From: Desulfosarcina widdelii
GTDB taxonomy: Bacteria > Desulfobacterota > Desulfobacteria > Desulfobacterales > Desulfosarcinaceae
NCBI RefSeq assembly: GCF_009688965.1
Contig: NZ_AP021875.1
Span: 6,076,001 to 6,140,000, forward strand
DNA: 64,000 bases
Direction: 5' to 3'
Below the pieces are notes generated by a model, which was given only the letters and a program-made list of their open reading frames with translations, made no database searches and was not told the origin of the DNA. The position numbers and the translations under genes were made by a program. This document shows, in pieces, positions 33,551 to 42,296 of the stretch. Position 1 is the stretch's first letter, and every line of letters begins with the position of its first letter.

Positions 33551-34918
33551 ATGGATATCGCCAAATACTGGAAAACCATTGTCGATACGCTGCAAGACGG
33601 CCTGATGGTGGTGGATCCGAGCGGAAATATCATTGCCGCCAACCCGGCTGCCGAGCGGGTAACCGGCTATACGGCCGAGGAACTGGTCGGAAAATCCTGT
33701 CGGATATTGAATTGCACAGGATGCAAAATCATCGGAAAAGGCGCCGGCAAACAATGGTGCGGGCTCTTCGTCCGGGGGGGCATCAGAGAGAAAAAATGTC
33801 TGATCACCAACAAGGACCGCCACTCGGTGCATATCGTCAAGAGCGCATCCGTGCTGCGCAATGAAGATGGTGATATTATCGGCGCCGTTGAAACCCTGAC
33901 GGACATTACCGAAAAGATACGACAACAGCAGGAGATCAGCACGCTGCGTAAAACCTTTTCCCTGGACGAAGGCTTTCACGGCATTCTGGGAAAATCGCCG
34001 GTGATGCTGAATCTTTTCGAAATGATCGAAAACGTGGCCCAGTCGGATACGCCGGTGATGATCCAGGGCGAAAGCGGATGCGGCAAGGAGCTGGTGGCCC
34101 GGGCCATTCACCGGGCCAGCGGGCGCAGCGACAAGCCCTACGTCAAGGTCAATTGTGCGGCTTTGAACGAAAACCTGCTGGAAAGCGAATTGTTCGGCCA
34201 TGTCAAGGGCGCTTATACAGGCGCGGATCGTGCGCGTGTCGGCCGGTTCGAATCCGCCCACGAGGGCACCATTTTCCTGGACGAGGTCGGCGACATCCCT
34301 CCCTCCGTCCAGGTCAAGCTGCTGCGGGTCCTCGAGGAGCGAAAGATCGAGCGGGTGGGAGACAACCGTTCTGTCCCCGTGGACGTGCGGGTGATCACCG
34401 CCACCCACAAGAATCTGGAAGAACTGATCGAGCAGGGCCTTTTCCGGGAAGACCTCTATTTTCGGATCAATGTCTTTCCCCTGTTCTGTCCGCCGCTTTC
34501 CCGGCGTCGGGAGGACATTCCGCTGATTGCCCAGAGCTTTATCCGCCGCAACGCGGTGAGCAGCGGCAAGAAAATTCTCGGTCTGACCCCGGAAGCCTTG
34601 GAGGCGTTGACCGAGTATAACTGGCCCGGCAATGTCCGGGAGCTTCGCAATGCCGTCGAGTATGCTTTCGTCTTGTGCCAGAGCGGTGGGATCGGCGTGC
34701 AGCACCTGCCGCACAAAATTGCCGGCGGTGGCTTGGTCCGACAGGCGGCCTGTGAAATGGACCCGGATTGCGCCAAGGAGCGGGATGATTTGATCGCAGT
34801 GCTTCGCAATGCCGGCGGAAATCAGTCCGAGGCGGCTCGGATGCTCGGTGTCAGCCGGGTGACCATATGGAAACGGATGAAGCGTTTCGGTATCGACATG
34901 AAAAAGGACGTGGGCTGA
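33551..34918 (+). CDS. PAS-domain sigma-54 activator of the sulfur cluster
   Basis: A 455-residue enhancer-binding protein. The PAS domain (about 5-125) is cysteine-rich: Cys50, Cys55 and Cys58 (C-x4-C-x2-C), then further Cys near 70 and 83, suggesting a cluster or thiol sensor. The AAA+ part has Walker A GESGCGKE, loop GAYTGA and Walker B IFLDEVGD. A Fis-type HTH ends it (EAARMLGVSRVTIWKRMKRFGI). AGCGGAGG precedes the ATG. It is divergent from the sulfur cluster and separated from it only by the enhancer-like repeats and sigma-54 promoter. Confidence 0.93.
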   Translation: MDIAKYWKTIVDTLQDGLMVVDPSGNIIAANPAAERVTGYTAEELVGKSCRILNCTGCKIIGKGAGKQWCGLFVRGGIREKKCLITNKDRHSVHIVKSASVLRNEDGDIIGAVETLTDITEKIRQQQEISTLRKTFSLDEGFHGILGKSPVMLNLFEMIENVAQSDTPVMIQGESGCGKELVARAIHRASGRSDKPYVKVNCAALNENLLESELFGHVKGAYTGADRARVGRFESAHEGTIFLDEVGDIPPSVQVKLLRVLEERKIERVGDNRSVPVDVRVITATHKNLEELIEQGLFREDLYFRINVFPLFCPPLSRRREDIPLIAQSFIRRNAVSSGKKILGLTPEALEALTEYNWPGNVRELRNAVEYAFVLCQSGGIGVQHLPHKIAGGGLVRQAACEMDPDCAKERDDLIAVLRNAGGNQSEAARMLGVSRVTIWKRMKRFGIDMKKDVG

Positions 34919-34921
34919 CGA

Positions 34922-36061
34922 TCACGCTTCGACAGGGGGACCCAGAGCGGCCCCGTCGATATCGATGATACGGGTCAACCCGTCGTGGGCTTTGGTACGG
35001 TAGGTGGTCACATTGGTCAGCTTCGCGGTCATCTTGCCCATGCGATCCACCTGAGCCTTGATTTTATTGGCATAGCCGGCCAAAGGATCGGCCGCATCGG
35101 CTTTCATGATCATGAGTTCGGTCAGCCCGCTGATGGTCTGAATGGGTTGGTTCAACTCATGGCACACGGCGCCGGCCATTTCGACAACGCCCTGGAGCCT
35201 TTCTTTTTCCGCCCTTTCTTTTTCCGCTCGTTTTTTTTCGGTGATCGTATCGCGAAGCTGCCGGACCAGCATCGATTTTTCGATGTGGACCCGCAGTCGT
35301 GCCAGCAGTTCTTCCTGGAAAAAAGGTTTGACCAGATAATCCGTGGCTCCGGCCTGGAAAACCTTCAGCAGTTGCTGCTGGTCGGCAATGGAGGTGAGGA
35401 AAATAATGGGCACGTTGTCCATATGCAAATCGCTGCGGATCGTTTCGCATAGGGCAATGCCGTCCATTTCGGGCATCACCAGGTCGGTGATGATGATATC
35501 GATTTTTTCCTTTTCGCGTCTTACGATGTCCAGTGCCTGAAGTCCATTTTCGGCCTCTATTACCGTCCAGCCTTCACGGGAGATGTTCTGCACCAGGATG
35601 TCGCGCGCAAGGGCGCTGTCGTCCACCACCAGGACGGTCATGCCCTCTTTGTTTTTGGCCGGCGAAAGAATACGTTCGACGGTTGCCAGGACCTCCTCTT
35701 TGTGAAACGGTTTGGCGATGAAGTCCGCAGCACCGGCCTCGAAGCCTTGGCGCCGGCTTTCGACATTGTCGTTGGCCGTGACGAAAACGATATGGGGCCG
35801 CTTTTCTCTTGTCAGGGACACGTCGTTTTCATGATAATCGCTCAGAATTTTCCGGCATGCGCTGAAACCGTCCATTTTGGGCATGTCGACATCCAGCGTA
35901 ATCAGGTCGGGTGGGTCTTCGGAAAGTGCCATGGTGAGTGCTTCGATGCCATTTTTGGCTTCGAGGATCGCATAACCGACCGGCTCCAGAATCTTCTTGA
36001 TTACGTTTCGCATGGTCGTACTGTCATCGACGACTAAAATGTTTCCACAGGGTTTTGGCAT
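34922..36061 (-). CDS. Double-receiver protein with a lone histidine phosphotransfer domain
   Basis: A 379-residue protein. Two receiver domains (about 8-130 and 140-260) keep their phospho-acceptor Asp (LDVDMPKMDG, ITDLVMPEMDG) and Lys (KPF). A coiled coil leads to a DHp-like dimerisation/phosphotransfer segment with the H-box AGAVCHELNQPIQT. No ATPase domain follows; only about 60 residues remain. GAGG upstream supports ATG 36061 over an open frame to 36169. It could pass phosphate between receivers or be activated by a separate kinase. Confidence 0.85.
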   Translation of the reverse strand: MPKPCGNILVVDDSTTMRNVIKKILEPVGYAILEAKNGIEALTMALSEDPPDLITLDVDMPKMDGFSACRKILSDYHENDVSLTREKRPHIVFVTANDNVESRRQGFEAGAADFIAKPFHKEEVLATVERILSPAKNKEGMTVLVVDDSALARDILVQNISREGWTVIEAENGLQALDIVRREKEKIDIIITDLVMPEMDGIALCETIRSDLHMDNVPIIFLTSIADQQQLLKVFQAGATDYLVKPFFQEELLARLRVHIEKSMLVRQLRDTITEKKRAEKERAEKERLQGVVEMAGAVCHELNQPIQTISGLTELMIMKADAADPLAGYANKIKAQVDRMGKMTAKLTNVTTYRTKAHDGLTRIIDIDGAALGPPVEA

Positions 36062-36174
36062 CCGGGTATCCTCATGTTCGGTTGTTGGCAGTATTTGCCG
36101 ATGCCCGAGTTTGTATCGGGCAGTTAAATGAATATCGGTCGCTCGTATATTGGACTTGAGACTTGACATTTATA

Positions 36175-36185
36175 CCACCGTGTGG
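36175..36185. promoter_or_regulatory. CCAC-N3-GTGG site 1
   Basis: CCACCGTGTGG lies between the divergent receiver protein and the two-CW HTH gene, 69 bp upstream of the latter. Related palindromes are at 36701-36717 and 38450-38468. Confidence 0.45.
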
Positions 36186-36253
36186 GACCCGTAATGAAAT
36201 CCAAGTGCTAACCATCCGAATCGCGCCGATTAGGCATCGTTCGCAGGGGGAAG

Positions 36254-36643
36254 ATGAAAGCGGCAACATTCAGCAAGTTCCGGAAGAAACTCAACAAGAC
36301 CCAGAAGCAGATGGCCCAGCTTCTGGGAACTTCCATCAAGGCCATCCACAGCTATGAACAGGGGTGGCGGACCATTCCAGCCCATGTTGAGCGGCAGCTC
36401 TATTTTCTCCTGGCCTGCAAGCTGCAAGGGCAAAACAGCGAAGCCTGCTGGGAAAAGCGAAGCTGCCTGCCGGAGCAGCGGGAGCAATGTCCGGCCTGGG
36501 AATTCGCTTCCGGCGATCTATGCTGGTTCATTAACGGTACCATTTGCAATGGACATGTCCACGGCTCGTGGCAAGAGAAGATGGAACTTTGCCGCACCTG
36601 TTCCATATTTAAATCGATCCTGAAAAAAATCGAACGGCTGTGA
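36254..36643 (+). CDS. HTH protein with a two-CW cysteine domain
   Basis: A 129-residue protein. An XRE-like helix-turn-helix comes first (about 8-50: LNKTQKQMAQLLGTSIKAIHSYEQGWRTIP). A Cys/Trp-rich domain follows: ACWEKRSC, REQCPAW, DLCWFINGTIC and LCRTC, seven or eight cysteines suited to bind zinc or an FeS cluster. AGGGGGAAG precedes the ATG. Such proteins could be redox- or metal-responsive regulators. Palindromic CCAC-N3-GTGG sites before and after this gene and before a rhodanese gene are candidate targets (inference). Confidence 0.75.
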   Translation: MKAATFSKFRKKLNKTQKQMAQLLGTSIKAIHSYEQGWRTIPAHVERQLYFLLACKLQGQNSEACWEKRSCLPEQREQCPAWEFASGDLCWFINGTICNGHVHGSWQEKMELCRTCSIFKSILKKIERL

Positions 36644-36700
36644 ACCGATTCGAACGAATCTCCTGCGCAATCCTTAGTTACTTTTTCAGCAGGCTCAAAA

Positions 36701-36717
36701 ATACCACAATGTGGCAT
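36701..36717. promoter_or_regulatory. CCAC-N3-GTGG site 2
   Basis: ATACCACAATGTGGCAT is a 17-bp palindrome with one mismatched pair. It ends eight bases before the -35 box at 36726. Confidence 0.55.
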
Positions 36718-36725
36718 TTTTTTTC

Positions 36726-36754
36726 TTGACAGCCGGGAGGGTCGTATTTATTAT
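36726..36754 (+). promoter_or_regulatory. Strong sigma-70 promoter
   Basis: TTGACA (36726-36731) and TATTAT (36749-36754) are 17 bp apart. The expected start is near 36761, about 200 bp before hisE, with a hairpin between. Confidence 0.65.
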
Positions 36755-36796
36755 TTTTCTAACACCCCATATGTATCACTCAATCCCTCTACCCCT

Positions 36797-36844
36797 GGCG
36801 GCCCTGCATTCCACCCCACAAAATGCGGGGCCGCCATCCTTTTA
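36797..36844 (+). terminator. Strong hairpin, probable intrinsic terminator
   Basis: GGCGGCCCTGCATT (36797-36810) pairs with AATGCGGGGCCGCC (36822-36835) through 13 Watson-Crick pairs and one wobble. ATCCTTTT follows. It is only about 40-80 bases downstream of the expected start of the promoter at 36726, so it would end a short transcript or attenuate hisE. Confidence 0.65.
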
Positions 36845-36964
36845 ACTCCCTGTTTTTTCCGATGCCACGTTGTTAGACGCCCACTTTTTTGTTAAGAGAG
36901 CCGTCATTGATAATCATGCCACGATCGTTTTAGGCGGTGGTGGCCCGCAAGGAAGGTCGATACG

Positions 36965-37228
36965 ATGAAATCGTTCGAAGTGCTTTTTGCCGAACTCAAG
37001 GACAAGACGGCGCGAAAAGATCCCCATTCGGGAACGGTACGGCAACTGGAAAAAGGGGTTCATGCCATTGGTAAAAAAGTGATCGAGGAGGCCTGCGAAG
37101 TGTGGATGGCCGCCGAGCACGAAGGCCGTGAACGCACGGCCGAAGAAATTTCCCAACTGCTTTACCACCTGCAGGTGATGATGATTGCGTGCGAGTTGGA
37201 GTTGGAGGATGTCTATCGCTACCTTTGA
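36965..37228 (+). CDS. hisE: Phosphoribosyl-ATP pyrophosphatase HisE
   Basis: An 87-residue all-alpha NTP-pyrophosphohydrolase of the MazG fold, the second step of histidine synthesis (PR-ATP to PR-AMP). The metal-binding block is GKKVIEEACEVWMAAEHEG, and the second helix pair EISQLLYHLQVMM follows. GGAAGG precedes the ATG. hisG follows 224 bases later, with a dispersed repeat between. The stand-alone form (no HisI fusion) is normal. Confidence 0.92.
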   Translation: MKSFEVLFAELKDKTARKDPHSGTVRQLEKGVHAIGKKVIEEACEVWMAAEHEGRERTAEEISQLLYHLQVMMIACELELEDVYRYL

Positions 37229-37232
37229 TTAC

Positions 37233-37359
37233 CCACAAACGGCATCTTTCGGCCCATGCCGGCGTTCTCCCTCGGTCGAAATCCTCAACGTAGCGCTGCT
37301 ACGCCTGCGGTTTCGACATCGCTGCGGCCTTGGCCTGAGCCAAAATCTACCATTTGTGG
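37233..37359. repeat. Dispersed palindromic element, subfamily 2 copy C
   Basis: 127 bp bounded by CCACAAA ... TTTGTGG. It matches copy D at 63794-63944 over nearly its full length (shared blocks ACGGCATCTTTCGGCCCA and GCTGCTACGCCTGCGGTT). Its right end (CCAAAATCTACCATTT) resembles that of subfamily 1. It lies between hisE and hisG. Confidence 0.85.
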
Positions 37360-37452
37360 CGGTTTACAATAATGTTTCAATCTAATGCCATTCTAACAAA
37401 CTCCCTATAATTACAGCAAACTCAATAACGCCGCACCAAGGAATTCGTCGAT

Positions 37453-38301
37453 ATGCTGAAAATCGCCATACCCAATAAAGGCTCCCTTTCCGAGGATGCC
37501 GTGCAATTGATCCGGGAGGCCGGATACAACTGCCGGCGCTATAGTCGCGAACTGATCGTCATGGACAATGTCAACCAGGTGGAGTTTGTCTTCCTTCGGC
37601 CCCGGGACATCGCCGTCTATGTCAGCAAAGGAATTCTGGACATGGGGGTCACCGGCCGCGACCTGGCCCTGGACAGCCGATCCGACGTGGCCGAACTGCT
37701 GCCCCTGGGCTTCGGACGGTCCAGCTTTGCCTACGCCGTTCCCGCCGGGTCGGATCTGACCCCCGACGGTTTCGAAGGGCTTCGCATTGCCACCAGCTAC
37801 CCTCAACTGGTGATCGAAGATCTGCAGCGCAGAGAGATCGATGCGGAGATCATCCGCCTGGACGGGGCCGTGGAGATTTCCATCCGACTGGGGGTGGCCG
37901 ATGCCATCGCCGACGTGGTCCAGACCGGACGAACCCTGGTCGCAGCGGGACTGGAAGTGGTCGGGGAGCCCCTGTTGCACAGCGAGGCCGTACTGGTCGC
38001 CCGGACCCGCGATATCGAGCGCCAGGAAGCCGTCAACACGTTTCTGGAGCGGATCCGCGGTATCGTCGTGGCCCGGGAGTATGTCATGGTCGAGTACGAC
38101 ATCCCAAAATCCATGCTGGAAATGGCCTGTGTCGTCACTCCGGGCATTGAATCTCCCACGGTTTCACCGTTGAGCAAAGAGGGTTGGGTGGCCGTCAAAT
38201 CCATGTCCCGGCTGCGGGATGTCAACCAGATCATGGACAGCCTGACCAAGATCGGCGCCAAAGGCATCATCGTCACCGATATCCGCACCTGCCGGATTTA
38301 A
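37453..38301 (+). CDS. hisG: ATP phosphoribosyltransferase HisG, long form
   Basis: A 282-residue enzyme for the first step of histidine synthesis. LKIAIPNKGSLSEDAVQLIREAGY opens the catalytic domain, and DMGVTGRDLALDSRSDVAELLPLGFGRSSFAYAVP and LDGAVEISIRLGVADAIADVVQTGRTL follow. The final 75 residues form the regulatory ACT-like domain of the long form, so it should be inhibited by histidine and need no HisZ. It is downstream of hisE on the same strand. Confidence 0.95.
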   Translation: MLKIAIPNKGSLSEDAVQLIREAGYNCRRYSRELIVMDNVNQVEFVFLRPRDIAVYVSKGILDMGVTGRDLALDSRSDVAELLPLGFGRSSFAYAVPAGSDLTPDGFEGLRIATSYPQLVIEDLQRREIDAEIIRLDGAVEISIRLGVADAIADVVQTGRTLVAAGLEVVGEPLLHSEAVLVARTRDIERQEAVNTFLERIRGIVVAREYVMVEYDIPKSMLEMACVVTPGIESPTVSPLSKEGWVAVKSMSRLRDVNQIMDSLTKIGAKGIIVTDIRTCRI

Positions 38302-38449
38302 GCCCTTCAGCACAATCCACACCATTTACCCTCAATATCCGAACACCGTGTCACCCCGCGGCAGGCGGTCAAACGGACGATCCCTTTTTTGCCGGTTGAA
38401 CCGCCTTGCCGTTGTCCCCATCGTTGCAAAATCGGAATCGATCCTTAAC

Positions 38450-38468
38450 ATTACCACAATGTGGTAAT
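38450..38468. promoter_or_regulatory. CCAC-N3-GTGG site 3, perfect palindrome
   Basis: ATTACCACAATGTGGTAAT is a perfect 19-bp palindrome (nine-base arms, one central base). It lies 66 bp upstream of the exported rhodanese gene. Its core is identical to site 2. Confidence 0.65.
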
Positions 38469-38533
38469 CGTGGCCCGCGAGCGGCGGCAGTCTCATGGGG
38501 CCGTCAATACCCTCCGAATATCAAGGGGGCTGT

Positions 38534-38950
38534 ATGAGAATCGCATTCAAGGCACTGGTCTGGGTTGTGCTGATATTGGCAGCCGGCGGACTGGCAGACG
38601 GCGGTTGGGCGCAGAAGTCGTCCGCGCAGTCTATTTCCCCCCGCGAGTTCAAGCAGTTGCTCGACGAGCGAGGAAATGATTCCGATGTAGTTGTGCTGGA
38701 TATAAGAACGCCAAGGGAATTCAAGAGCGGACATATTCAAGGGGCGCAGCTGCTGGACTACTATTCAAGCGATTTCGTCGAGAAACTCAAGCGTCTGGAT
38801 CGGGAGAAAACCTATTTGGTTTACTGCCGCAGTGGCAACCGGAGCGGAAAGAGCCTCAAGATTTTCAAACGACTGGGTTTCCAGCGGGTTTATCACCTTG
38901 AAACCGGCATTGTCGGTTGGCTCAAAGAAAAGTATCCGATCATTCATTAG
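38534..38950 (+). CDS. Exported rhodanese-domain protein
   Basis: A 138-residue periplasmic protein. Residues 1-27 are a signal peptide (WVVLILAAGGLADGGWAQ); no lipobox Cys. One rhodanese domain follows (VVVLDIRTPREFKSGHIQGAQLLDYYS) with active loop YCRSGNRSGKS. AGGGGG five bases before the ATG fixes the start. It stands alone behind the perfect CCAC-N3-GTGG palindrome. Confidence 0.9.
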   Translation: MRIAFKALVWVVLILAAGGLADGGWAQKSSAQSISPREFKQLLDERGNDSDVVVLDIRTPREFKSGHIQGAQLLDYYSSDFVEKLKRLDREKTYLVYCRSGNRSGKSLKIFKRLGFQRVYHLETGIVGWLKEKYPIIH

Positions 38951-39013
38951 TCCTGCCGGGCGGGACAAAACGCCTGTTTTCGACCCCCAACTAGATAAGA
39001 AAATGGTGGCAAC

Positions 39014-41173
39014 ATGACCCTCGAAATGGAATACCGAAACATGCAGCGGCTGCGGGGAGACGCCTACCGTCCCCGAACCCGGCATCTCGACGCGCAGGGA
39101 CAGCCGGTGTATACCAACCGCCTGTTTCTTCAATCCAGCCCCTACCTGCTGCAGCACGCCCACAACCCGGTGGACTGGCATCCCTGGGGAGACGAGGTTT
39201 TCGATATCGCCCAACGCCTGGACCGGCCGGTTCTGCTCTCCGTGGGCTACTCCACCTGCCACTGGTGCCATGTCATGGAAGAGGAATCCTTCGAAGACGA
39301 AGAAATCGCCGTTTATATCAACGAAAATTATATCCCGGTGAAAGTGGACCGGGAAGAGCGTCCCGATGTGGATTCCATTTACATGATTGCCGTGCAGGCC
39401 ATTTCCGGCCAGGGCGGCTGGCCCATGACCGTGTGGCTGACGCCGGACCGCCAACCGTTTTACGGGGGAACGTATTTTCCGGCACGGGACGGCGACCGCG
39501 GCGCTGCGGTGGGATTTTTTACCCTGCTGAAAAAGATCCGCGAGAGCTACGATTATCGGCGGGACCTGGTTGTCCAATCGGCAGGCGAACTCTCCCGGGC
39601 GGTCGGCCAGATGCTGACGCCGGCCGGCGGCGACCGCCTGCCCATGGACGGCGTTCTGGAACGCGCCGTCGCCTCCAGCAGGACTCGGTTCGATGCCGTA
39701 AACGGAGGGGTCGGCGGGGCGCCAAAATTTCCCAGTTCGCTTCCGGTTCGATTATTATTGCGTCACCATCGACGCACTGGCGACGCCAAGAGCCTGGAGA
39801 TGGTGGTTCTGACGCTGGAGAAAATGGCGGCCGGCGGCATCTGCGACCAGATCGGCGGCGGCTTTCACCGCTATGCCACCGACGCCGGATGGCTGGTTCC
39901 CCACTTCGAAAAGATGCTTTATGACAATGCACTGCTGGCACCGGCGTACATCGAAGGCTGGCAGGCCACAGGAAATCCCCGTCTGCGTCAGGTGGCCGTC
40001 AATACCCTCGAGTATGTGGCCCGCGAGATGACGTCGCCGCAGGGCGCCTTTTTCTCCGCTACCGATGCGGACAGCCTGACGCCGGCGGGCCGCCGGGAGG
40101 AAGGCTATTATTTTACCTGGACCCAGGCGGAACTCGAAAACGTATTGGGCAGTGAGGGTGCTCAATTGGCTGCCGCCGTATACGGTGTTCGCGCCGAAGG
40201 CAACTTCGAGGGCCGCAGCATATTCTTTTTGCCGCGGGGTATCGACGAGACCGCCAAATCGCTGGGCCTTTCCGTTGAAGATCTGTCCGTCGCCCTGGAC
40301 CAGATTAACGGGAATCTGTACGCCCATCGCCAAGAGCGTCCGGCGCCCCTGTGCGACGACAAGATCCTGGCCTCCTGGAACGGGTTGATGATTTCCGCTT
40401 TTGCCCGCAGCGGCATGGCCCTCGAAGACCTGACTTATATTCAGCGGGCCGAGCGGGCCGCTGATTTCATCTGGGACCGGATGGTTGCAAACCGTCGGCT
40501 TGGGCGAAGCTTTAAAGACGGGACCGTTTCCGGAAATGGATTTCTCGAAGACTACGCCTTTGTGATTGCCGCCCTGCTGGACCTTTTCGAAGCGACCGCA
40601 GAACCGATGTGGCTCGATCGGGCCATCGCGTTGGACGGTACCCTTGCCGAGCGGTTTGCCGATTCCGATAACGGTGGGTTTTTCATGACCGCTGACGACC
40701 ATGAGGCGTTGATCGCACGGGAAAAACCGATGCTTGACGGCGCGCTGCCCTCGGGAAACGCCATCGCCATGATGAATCTTTTGCGACTGCACGGATTGAC
40801 CCTGGCGCCCGCTTACATGGAACGGGCGGAAAAGGGATTGCGCACGTTTTCGACATCCATCGAAGCCCATCCGGGGGCTTTCGGCGAGATGCTCATGGCG
40901 CTGGAATACTACCTGCATCCACCCTGCCAGGTGGTCATCGTGGTGCCGGCCGGCAAAGACCCCCAACGGTTTATGCATCGACTGCGGACCGCCTTTCTAC
41001 CGGGCAGCCTGGCCATGGCCGTTAGCGAAGACCGCGCCGCCGGACTGGCCCGCCAGGCGCCGTTATTCAAAGGTAAAGCCGCGGTCGAAGGCAAGGTCAC
41101 GGCCTATGTTTGCCGCAACGGGGCCTGCCGGCTGCCGGCCACCAGCGAAGAGGAGATGATGGCGCAGTTTTAA
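39014..41173 (+). CDS. DUF255 thioredoxin-domain protein (YyaL/Spata20 family)
   Basis: A 719-residue protein. The N-terminal thioredoxin-like domain has SSPYLLQHAHNPVDWHPWGDEVF and a CxxC in YSTCHWCHVMEEESF. An (alpha/alpha)6-barrel-like body follows, as in glycan-processing folds (GGAPKFPSSLP, IGGGFHRYATDAGWLVPHFEKMLYDNA). The biological role of the family is not settled. Length is typical. It stands between the rhodanese and the selenoprotein genes on the same strand. Confidence 0.9.
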   Translation: MTLEMEYRNMQRLRGDAYRPRTRHLDAQGQPVYTNRLFLQSSPYLLQHAHNPVDWHPWGDEVFDIAQRLDRPVLLSVGYSTCHWCHVMEEESFEDEEIAVYINENYIPVKVDREERPDVDSIYMIAVQAISGQGGWPMTVWLTPDRQPFYGGTYFPARDGDRGAAVGFFTLLKKIRESYDYRRDLVVQSAGELSRAVGQMLTPAGGDRLPMDGVLERAVASSRTRFDAVNGGVGGAPKFPSSLPVRLLLRHHRRTGDAKSLEMVVLTLEKMAAGGICDQIGGGFHRYATDAGWLVPHFEKMLYDNALLAPAYIEGWQATGNPRLRQVAVNTLEYVAREMTSPQGAFFSATDADSLTPAGRREEGYYFTWTQAELENVLGSEGAQLAAAVYGVRAEGNFEGRSIFFLPRGIDETAKSLGLSVEDLSVALDQINGNLYAHRQERPAPLCDDKILASWNGLMISAFARSGMALEDLTYIQRAERAADFIWDRMVANRRLGRSFKDGTVSGNGFLEDYAFVIAALLDLFEATAEPMWLDRAIALDGTLAERFADSDNGGFFMTADDHEALIAREKPMLDGALPSGNAIAMMNLLRLHGLTLAPAYMERAEKGLRTFSTSIEAHPGAFGEMLMALEYYLHPPCQVVIVVPAGKDPQRFMHRLRTAFLPGSLAMAVSEDRAAGLARQAPLFKGKAAVEGKVTAYVCRNGACRLPATSEEEMMAQF

Positions 41174-41225
41174 GTATCCCTGTTCATCGATACGGCATCC
41201 CAATCGGAAGATAAGGAGCGAAAAC

Positions 41226-42182
41226 ATGAGTGAAACAAACGATCATCCGGAAACGTTCGAATCCTTCAAGAACTCTTTTTTTTACGGCAGCCGTTCGGAC
41301 CTGAGTTTCAAATTTTTGTCCCATCTTTCCGACGACCAGGCTGCTGCTTTTTTCCAGGGGCTTTTGTCCAAGCTCGTGGACGCTTATGATGACGGGAACG
41401 CAACACCGATTTACGAGCATGTCCGCCAGGGCCAGGTGCTCTCCTATGCTCAGGAGGCCAGGGCCGTATACGAAACGGGACCCTTTGTCCTTATGGAAAA
41501 GCCCCTTTCCGAATCCCGCCTCATGCTGCTCACGTCCAGCGGTCATTTTGTTCAGGGCGACGACCCCGAGCCGTTGGGGATCGAGAACATGACCCAGGCC
41601 CAGGCGGAGCAAAATATCATGTCTTTTATAAAAGCACCCCCCACCTTGAGCACCATTGCGGTGGACACCGATACGGATCGTCTGGTGGTGCGCCACGGCG
41701 GCTACGACGTGCGCGGCGCCCGCAAGGATCCCAACGTGAGTTTTCCCCTGCAGCGCTTGCGGGAATTGGCCGCCGAAGGGCGTTTTGCCGAACTTTCCGA
41801 TCCGGCCTTCTCTTTTGTCGGGGCCTGCTCCCAGACCCGCCTGAAGAAGATCACAGGACCTGGTTGGGTTCGGCGGTTCAAGGAGCAGCAGGTCGATGCC
41901 GCACTGCTGGTGCCTGTCTGACCGGTCTGTCACGTGTCCGTGGGACACGTTGCGCGTCTGATGGAAGAGGCGGGAATTCCGACCGTCGTGGTTGCCGTGG
42001 CTGCCTTTGAACAGCCTTTGAGGAAGATGGCGCTTGCCCGTGTTCTGCTGACTCCTTTTCTGATGGGCCGTCCGGTGGGGCCGGTCGGCGATGCTAAAAC
42101 CCAGAAACAGGTCCTGAGGGCCGCACTGGGCATGCTGGAATCGACGCAACGACCGACAGTGACCGTTTTCCCACAAGCCTGA
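41226..42182 (+). CDS. GrdB/PrdB-family selenoprotein with in-frame UGA
   Basis: A 318-residue protein of the glycine/betaine/sarcosine/D-proline reductase selenoprotein B family. The frame contains one TGA (41919-41921, residue 232) and then continues as PVCHVSVGHVARLMEEAGIPTVVV to a TGA at 42180. This gives the motif U-x-x-C seen in the active site of the family. A stem-loop follows the UGA at the right distance. AAGGAG precedes the ATG. Stand-alone members without the other reductase subunits occur in Desulfobacterota; their substrate is not established. Confidence 0.9.
41919..41950 (+). promoter_or_regulatory. UGA codon with bacterial SECIS-like hairpin
   Basis: TGA at 41919-41921 is followed ten bases later by ACGTGTCC (41932-41939), loop GTG, GGACACGT (41943-41950). 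The perfect 8-bp stem places a GU-containing loop 19-21 bases after the UGA, the usual position for SelB recognition. Confidence 0.8.
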
Positions 42183-42296
42183 GCCGGTCCGACCTTCTTC
42201 CAGGAGTTCCCTAAGATTAAAAAAAGCTATTGATAGCTTGCCCGCCTGCCGATATATCTTGGCGCAACCGATCGTTAACACCCATCGTTTCCTTTT

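Larger units (their letters stand above)
36644..36964. other. Intergenic region with operator, promoter and hairpin
   Basis: 321 bp between the two-CW gene and hisE. It contains a palindrome (36701-36717), a strong sigma-70 promoter (36726-36754) and a strong hairpin (36797-36835), in that order. No protein gene was seen. Confidence 0.6.
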
